Assembly (NCBI GenBank): GCA_028281485.1
Contig: JANQJT010000341.1
Span: forward strand, 1-18,870
From: Phycisphaeraceae bacterium
GTDB lineage: Bacteria > Planctomycetota > Phycisphaerae > Phycisphaerales > Zrk34
Length of the DNA: 18,870 bases
Direction: 5' to 3'
Positions within the stretch are counted from its first letter, which is position 1. The number at the start of each line of letters is the position of its first letter. The position numbers were made by a program, and so were the translations under genes. A model generated the notes under the pieces. That model searched no databases. It was not told the origin of the DNA and saw only the letters and a list, made by a program, of their open reading frames with translations. Shown here piece by piece: positions 15,489 through 18,870 of the stretch.

Positions 15489-16301
15489 ATGCCCAGGAAG
15501 AAGACGGCGGTCAAGGACGTCCCGTACGACCAACGGGACATCACCGAAGTCTGGACGGAGTACAAAAAGACCGGGTCGCCCGAGATCCGTGACTTCCTCC
15601 TCACCAAGTACCTCAAGCTCGTGCGCTACAACGCCGAGCGCATCCACGCCAAGCTCCCCGTCGAGGTGGACGTCGAAGACCTCCACTCCGCCGGCATCTT
15701 CGGCCTGATGGACGCCGTCGACGCCTTCGATCTCGAACGCGGCGTGAAGTTCGAGACCTACTGCGCCCCGCGCATCCGCGGCGCCATCCTCGACGAGCTG
15801 CGCGCCATGGACTGGGTCCCCCGACTCGTCCGCAGCCGCACCAGCAAGGTCGAGGGCGCACGCAAACGCCTGGCCATGCAGATGGGTCGCAACCCCACCG
15901 ACAAAGAGATCACCAAGGAACTCGGCGTCGACGACGACGAATACAAGAAGATGGCCAAGGACTCCGGCGCCGTCGGCATGGTCTCCATCCACCGCAAGTG
16001 GTTCGAGACCGACTCCAACAAGGACGTGCGCGAGATCGACGTCCTCAAGGACGAGCGTCAGCCCAACCCCTTCACCCAGGTGCAAAAGCGCGACCTCAAG
16101 GACCTGATGACCAAGGGCCTCAGCCGCGCCGAGCGACTCATCCTCGTGCTCTACTACTACGAGGAGATGACCATGAAGGAGATCGGCCAGACCCTCGACC
16201 TGTCCGAGTCGCGCGTCAGCCAGATGCACTCGTCCATCCTCGCCCGCCTCAAGGCCCAGATGCAACACCGCGACAGCGAGTTCCACTCCGAGTCCGCCTA
16301 A
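15489..16301 (+). CDS. fliA: Flagellar/alternative sigma factor, FliA/WhiG (sigma-28) type
   Basis: This 270-residue protein is a sigma-70 family member lacking region 1, as in FliA and WhiG, which direct RNA polymerase to flagellar or sporulation-type promoters. Region 2 spans about residues 30-105 with EDLHSAGIFGLMDAVDAFD and the promoter-melting segment KFETYCAPRIRGAILDELR. Region 3 follows to about 190 with the DWVPRLVRS start. Region 4 (about 205-255) ends in a helix-turn-helix, MTMKEIGQTLDLSESRVSQM. AAGGAG lies 7-8 nt before the ATG. The gene closes the flagellar cluster and is followed by a strong terminator. By family and context it should read sigma-28 promoters such as the candidate before motA. 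No flgM anti-sigma gene is visible in the window. Confidence 0.93.
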   Translation: MPRKKTAVKDVPYDQRDITEVWTEYKKTGSPEIRDFLLTKYLKLVRYNAERIHAKLPVEVDVEDLHSAGIFGLMDAVDAFDLERGVKFETYCAPRIRGAILDELRAMDWVPRLVRSRTSKVEGARKRLAMQMGRNPTDKEITKELGVDDDEYKKMAKDSGAVGMVSIHRKWFETDSNKDVREIDVLKDERQPNPFTQVQKRDLKDLMTKGLSRAERLILVLYYYEEMTMKEIGQTLDLSESRVSQMHSSILARLKAQMQHRDSEFHSESA

Positions 16302-16320
16302 ACGAAACTTCTCTCTCTGT

Positions 16321-16355
16321 AAAAGCCCGTGTCCTCGCGACGCGGGTTTTTATTT
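16321..16355 (+). terminator. Rho-independent terminator after the sigma factor gene
   Basis: AAAAGCCCGTGTC (16321-16333) pairs with GACGCGGGTTTTT (16339-16351) through 13 base pairs with two G-T wobbles, around a 5-nt CTCGC loop. The T-run 16347-16351 ends the right arm and TATTT follows. It starts 20 nt after the sigma gene stop. It marks the end of the flagellar transcription block. A complementary A-run on the left arm means it may also work for transcripts coming from the right, though no - strand gene is close enough to need it. Confidence 0.9.
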
Positions 16356-16399
16356 GCGCCCGTCGCGCGTTTGCCGGTCTGCGCACTTTGGTTCACACT

Positions 16400-16900
16400 A
16401 TGGCCATGCCCACCGTGTCCATCGCGCTCGGTTCGAACCTCGGCGACCGCGCCGCGCAGCTGATCGACGCCCGCCGCGCGATCGATGCGCTGACCGACAC
16501 GGCCGTCACCGCCTCGTCGTCTGTTTACGAGACCGCGCCCGTCGGGCCCATCGAACAGGGCGCCTTCCTCAACGCCGTGCTCCGCGTCGAGACATCGCTC
16601 GATCCGCAAGCGCTGCTGTTGGAGTTGCAGGCGATCGAATCCGCCGCCGGTCGGCAACGCGCGCAGCAGTGGGGCCCGCGCACGCTCGATTGCGACCTGT
16701 TGTTCTTTGGCGACGAGGTGTTGGAATCAGACGATCTACAGGTGCCGCACCCGCGCATCGCCGAGAGGCGTTTCGTGCTGCAACCGCTGTGTGATATCGA
16801 TCCCGGTTGGACGCATCCGGTGTTGAATCAATCGATGCGGAGCTTGTTGGACGTGGCGCCGTCGCTGGACATGCGGCTTGTCGAAGTACCGGGCTGGTAG
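16400..16900 (+). CDS. folK: 2-amino-4-hydroxy-6-hydroxymethyldihydropteridine pyrophosphokinase (HPPK)
   Basis: FolK transfers pyrophosphate from ATP to 6-hydroxymethyl-7,8-dihydropterin in folate synthesis. The 166-residue product is near the usual 160. It has the N-terminal ALGSNLGDR (residues 9-17), SVYETAPVG (41-49) and the diagnostic WGPRTLDCDLLFFGD (91-105), in which D97 and D99 match the metal-binding Asp95 and Asp97 of E. coli. VPHPRIAERRFVLQPL follows. The frame is open far upstream into the sigma gene, but the HPPK start must be near here; ATG 16400 or 16406 both fit, and neither has a clear ribosome site. A weak promoter-like pair (TTGCCG 16371, CACACT 16394) lies upstream. The gene stops 5 nt before the convergent fmdB-type gene. 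Confidence 0.94.
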   Translation: MAMPTVSIALGSNLGDRAAQLIDARRAIDALTDTAVTASSSVYETAPVGPIEQGAFLNAVLRVETSLDPQALLLELQAIESAAGRQRAQQWGPRTLDCDLLFFGDEVLESDDLQVPHPRIAERRFVLQPLCDIDPGWTHPVLNQSMRSLLDVAPSLDMRLVEVPGW

Positions 16901-16905
16901 GGCGG

Positions 16906-17220
16906 TTATTTCTTCTTGTCTTTGGCAGACTTGGCGGGCTTGGCGTCGGCTTTCTTCTCGGTCTTCTTGTCCGGCTTCGTCTCGGCCTTCGATTCCTTGG
17001 CTTGCTTCTCGGCCTTGGCGCCTTCCTGATAGCTGTTGGACCGGTAGTCGGTCTCGTAGAAACCCGAGCCCTTGAAGATCACGCCCGCGCCCGTGCCGAT
17101 CAGTCGCTTCAGCTTCAGCTTGCCGCAATCGGGACACTTCCGCTTCGGCGCCGCGCTCATCGAATGGAAGATCTCCAATTCGTAGCCGCACGCCTCGCAC
17201 TGGTAATCATACGTCGGCAT
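16906..17220 (-). CDS. FmdB-type zinc-ribbon regulatory-like protein with a lysine-rich tail
   Basis: The 104-residue product starts MPTYDYQCEACGYELE, the hallmark of the FmdB/CxxC_CXXC_SSSS zinc-ribbon family. C8, C11, C29 and C32 form the expected zinc site (CEAC, CPDC). The conserved GVIFKGSGFYETDYR follows. The last 36 residues are a Lys/Ala/Glu-rich low-complexity tail. The biochemical role of the family is unsettled. The frame is open further upstream, but the ATG at 17220 gives the family-typical N-terminus and overlaps the end of grpE by 14 nt. It is therefore the third gene of a dnaJ-grpE-fmdB run, and a link to proteostasis is inferred from that position only. Confidence 0.88.
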   Translation of the reverse strand: MPTYDYQCEACGYELEIFHSMSAAPKRKCPDCGKLKLKRLIGTGAGVIFKGSGFYETDYRSNSYQEGAKAEKQAKESKAETKPDKKTEKKADAKPAKSAKDKKK

Positions 17221-17863
17221 CGTCGGCCTCCGCGTCTTCCTCGGTCGGCTCTGCCGCGGGCGCCGCCGGCGCATCGCCCGGCGCCACAGCCACCTTTGCC
17301 GGACGCAGCGTGCGATCACCCATGACGTAGCCCGGTTGAAACACCATCGACACGCAGTTCGGCTCAACGCCCTCGGCCGGCTGGTGCAACATCGCCTCGT
17401 GACGCTCCGGATCGAAGACCTCGCCCACGCTCGGCGTGACCTGTTCCACGCCCGCCATCTGCATCACGCGCAGGAACTCGTCACGCACGATCTTCACCCC
17501 GTCGTGCAACGCCTTGGCCTCGCCCTCGGTCGGCTCGTTCTCCAACGCGTTGTCGAAGTGATCGATCACGGGAAAAAAGCCGCGGATCACGCTCGCCTTG
17601 GCCAGCTTGACTTGCGTCTGCTGATCCTGCGCGGCGCGGCGCATGTAGTTCTGGTAGTCAGCCGAGACGCGCTGCAAGCGCTCGAACAACTCGTCGCGCT
17701 CCGCCTGGAGACCGTCGAGCTTCTTGGCCGCCTTCTTGTCGGCCTTCTTCTCGGCCTTCGTCTCTTCGGGCTGCTCGGTCTCGATCGACACATCCGGCTC
17801 CTCTTCGATCAGGTCTTCGAGGTGCTCGGCGTCGGCCTTGTTGTCGCTGTCTTTCTTGTTCAT
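17207..17863 (-). CDS. grpE: Nucleotide exchange factor GrpE
   Basis: GrpE releases ADP from DnaK and so drives the Hsp70 cycle. The 218-residue product has an acidic and Lys/Ala/Glu-rich N-terminal region, a long coiled-coil segment from about residue 50 with RVSADYQNYMRRAAQDQ, then GFFPVIDHFDNAL, and the C-terminal beta domain with FDPERHEAM and GYVMGDRTLRPAKVAVA, the GrpE signature. A short Ala/Glu/Asp tail follows. Its ATG at 17861-17863 overlaps the dnaJ stop by 4 nt (ATGA), so translation is probably coupled. No CIRCE-type inverted repeat is visible, but the 5' end of the group lies outside the window. Confidence 0.95.
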   Translation of the reverse strand: MNKKDSDNKADAEHLEDLIEEEPDVSIETEQPEETKAEKKADKKAAKKLDGLQAERDELFERLQRVSADYQNYMRRAAQDQQTQVKLAKASVIRGFFPVIDHFDNALENEPTEGEAKALHDGVKIVRDEFLRVMQMAGVEQVTPSVGEVFDPERHEAMLHQPAEGVEPNCVSMVFQPGYVMGDRTLRPAKVAVAPGDAPAAPAAEPTEEDAEADDADV

Positions 17864-18870
17864 CGTGATTCTTCGCTCTTGTCACCGGACAGGTAGTCCT
17901 TGATCTTATCAAAGAAGCCCTTGCTCTCGGGCATCACCTCGATGTCTTCGGTCGAAGCGAAATCGCGCAACAGCTCTTCTTGTTTCTTCGTCAGCTTCTT
18001 GGGGATCTCGATCAACACGCGCACCAGCAGGTCGCCCTTGCGTCCGTTGCGCAGCGACGGCATGCCCTCGTCTCGCAGGCGGAAGACCTGGCCGTGCTGC
18101 GTGCCGCGCGGGATGGTCAGCTCCGCCCGCTTGACCAGCGTCGGCACCTCGACCTTCCCGCCCAGCGACGCCTGCGAGAAACTCACCGGCATCTCCAGGA
18201 CCAGATTGTCGCCGTCGCGGTGGAACAGGTCGTGTGAGCGCACGCGCACGACCACGTGCAGGTCGCCGCGCGGCCCGCCCATCGTGCCCGGTTCGCCCTC
18301 GCCGTTCACACGGATCACCTGCCCGTCGAGTATGCCCGCGGGCACCTGGATCTCCAGCTTGCGCTTCTTGGTTCGGCGCCCCGTGCCGCCGCAGTCCGGG
18401 CAGCGTTCCTTGATGATCTTGCCGGTGCCGTTGCAGTCCGGGCAGGTCCGCACCATCTGGAAGAAGCCCTGTCGCATCGCCACCTTGCCCTGCCCGCCGC
18501 ACGTGGCGCACGTCTCCGGCTGGGTGCCAGGCTTGGCGCCCGTGCCACCGCAGGTCTCACAGATGTCCTGTCGCGTGAAGTCGATCTCGCGCGTCACGCC
18601 GCTGGCCGCCTCGAGCAGGGAGATGTCGATGACGGTTTCCAGGTCGTAGCCGCGCCGCGCCCGCGGACCGGCCGACGCGCCGCCCCGGCCGCCGAATCCG
18701 CCGAAGCCCATGTCGCCGAACAGGTCCTCGAACATCGAGAAGATGTCGCCGGCGTTCATGCCCGAGAAGTCGTGCATGCCCGCGCCGCGCAGGCCCTCGT
18801 GGCCGAACTTGTCGTAGCGCTGCCGCTTGTCCGGCTCGCTGAGCACCTCGAACGCCTCGGCGCACTCCTT
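17860..18870 (-). CDS. dnaJ: Chaperone DnaJ, N-terminus cut by the window edge
   Basis: DnaJ delivers substrates to DnaK and stimulates its ATPase. The frame runs through the window edge, so the first part of the J domain, with its HPD motif, is not visible; 336 residues are seen. The visible part begins with J-domain helices (AFEVLSEPDKRQRYDKFG). A G/F-rich region with DIFSMFEDLFGDMGFGGFGG follows, then the zinc-finger domain with four CxxCxGxG repeats (CETCGGTG, CATCGGQG, CPDCNGTG, CPDCGGTG). The substrate-binding domain then includes VPAGILDGQVIRVNGEGEPG and the C-terminal dimer region. The tail ends in SEESR, overlapping grpE by 4 nt. This is a full type-I DnaJ, not CbpA. dnaK is not in the window. 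Confidence 0.96.
   Translation of the reverse strand, partial: KECAEAFEVLSEPDKRQRYDKFGHEGLRGAGMHDFSGMNAGDIFSMFEDLFGDMGFGGFGGRGGASAGPRARRGYDLETVIDISLLEAASGVTREIDFTRQDICETCGGTGAKPGTQPETCATCGGQGKVAMRQGFFQMVRTCPDCNGTGKIIKERCPDCGGTGRRTKKRKLEIQVPAGILDGQVIRVNGEGEPGTMGGPRGDLHVVVRVRSHDLFHRDGDNLVLEMPVSFSQASLGGKVEVPTLVKRAELTIPRGTQHGQVFRLRDEGMPSLRNGRKGDLLVRVLIEIPKKLTKKQEELLRDFASTEDIEVMPESKGFFDKIKDYLSGDKSEESR

Noticed and set aside
15998..16399. Upstream extension of the folK frame into the sigma factor gene
   Set aside because: The HPPK domain begins right after 16400, and the extension is Arg/Pro-rich shadow sequence crossing a terminator.

Overview
The window is an 18.9 kb piece of a high-GC bacterial chromosome. 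It carries most of a flagellar and chemotaxis-type gene cluster on the + strand, then a short housekeeping tail with folK (+) and a dnaJ-grpE-fmdB group (-). Gene order, GC-rich codon use, TTG/GTG starts and acidic or Pro/Ala-rich protein tails would fit a Planctomycetota bacterium, perhaps a Phycisphaerae-like one. That placement is inference from overall character, not from a marker gene.

Layout: (1) 1-3909 is a hook-assembly block: fliK (3' part only), flgD, a TIGR02530-type flagellar operon protein, flgE, and the small flbD/swrD-type gene, closed by a strong rho-independent terminator. (2) 3910-6726 is a motor block: motA, motB, fliL, fliN. It is preceded by a good candidate sigma-28 (FliA-type) promoter. 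fliM is not between fliL and fliN. (3) 6727-14996 is the export-apparatus and placement block: fliO, fliP, fliQ, fliR, flhB, flhA, flhF, flhG, tightly packed with several overlapping stops and starts. (4) 14997-16355 holds a small unknown two-TM protein gene and a FliA/WhiG-type sigma factor gene, closed by a second clear terminator. (5) 16356-18870 holds folK on +, meeting a - strand group of dnaJ (N-terminus cut by the window edge), grpE and an FmdB-type zinc-ribbon gene.

The genes fit one pathway. FlhA, FlhB and FliOPQR form the export gate, FliK and FlhB set the switch from hook to filament export, FlgD caps the growing FlgE hook, MotAB and FliL form the stator, FliN belongs to the rotor C-ring, and FlhF/FlhG set flagellar site and number. 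The sigma factor encoded at the end of the cluster could read the candidate promoter before motA, which would split hook and motor genes into different expression classes.

I found no clear sign of an undescribed multi-gene system. The best leads are the sigma-28 promoter after the flbD terminator, a possible leaderless promoter at fliN, an SD-containing hairpin before fliO, the missing fliM, and the unknown membrane protein between flhG and the sigma gene. No tRNA, rRNA, CRISPR array, insertion sequence or attachment site was seen. No gene-free stretch exceeds about 210 bases.
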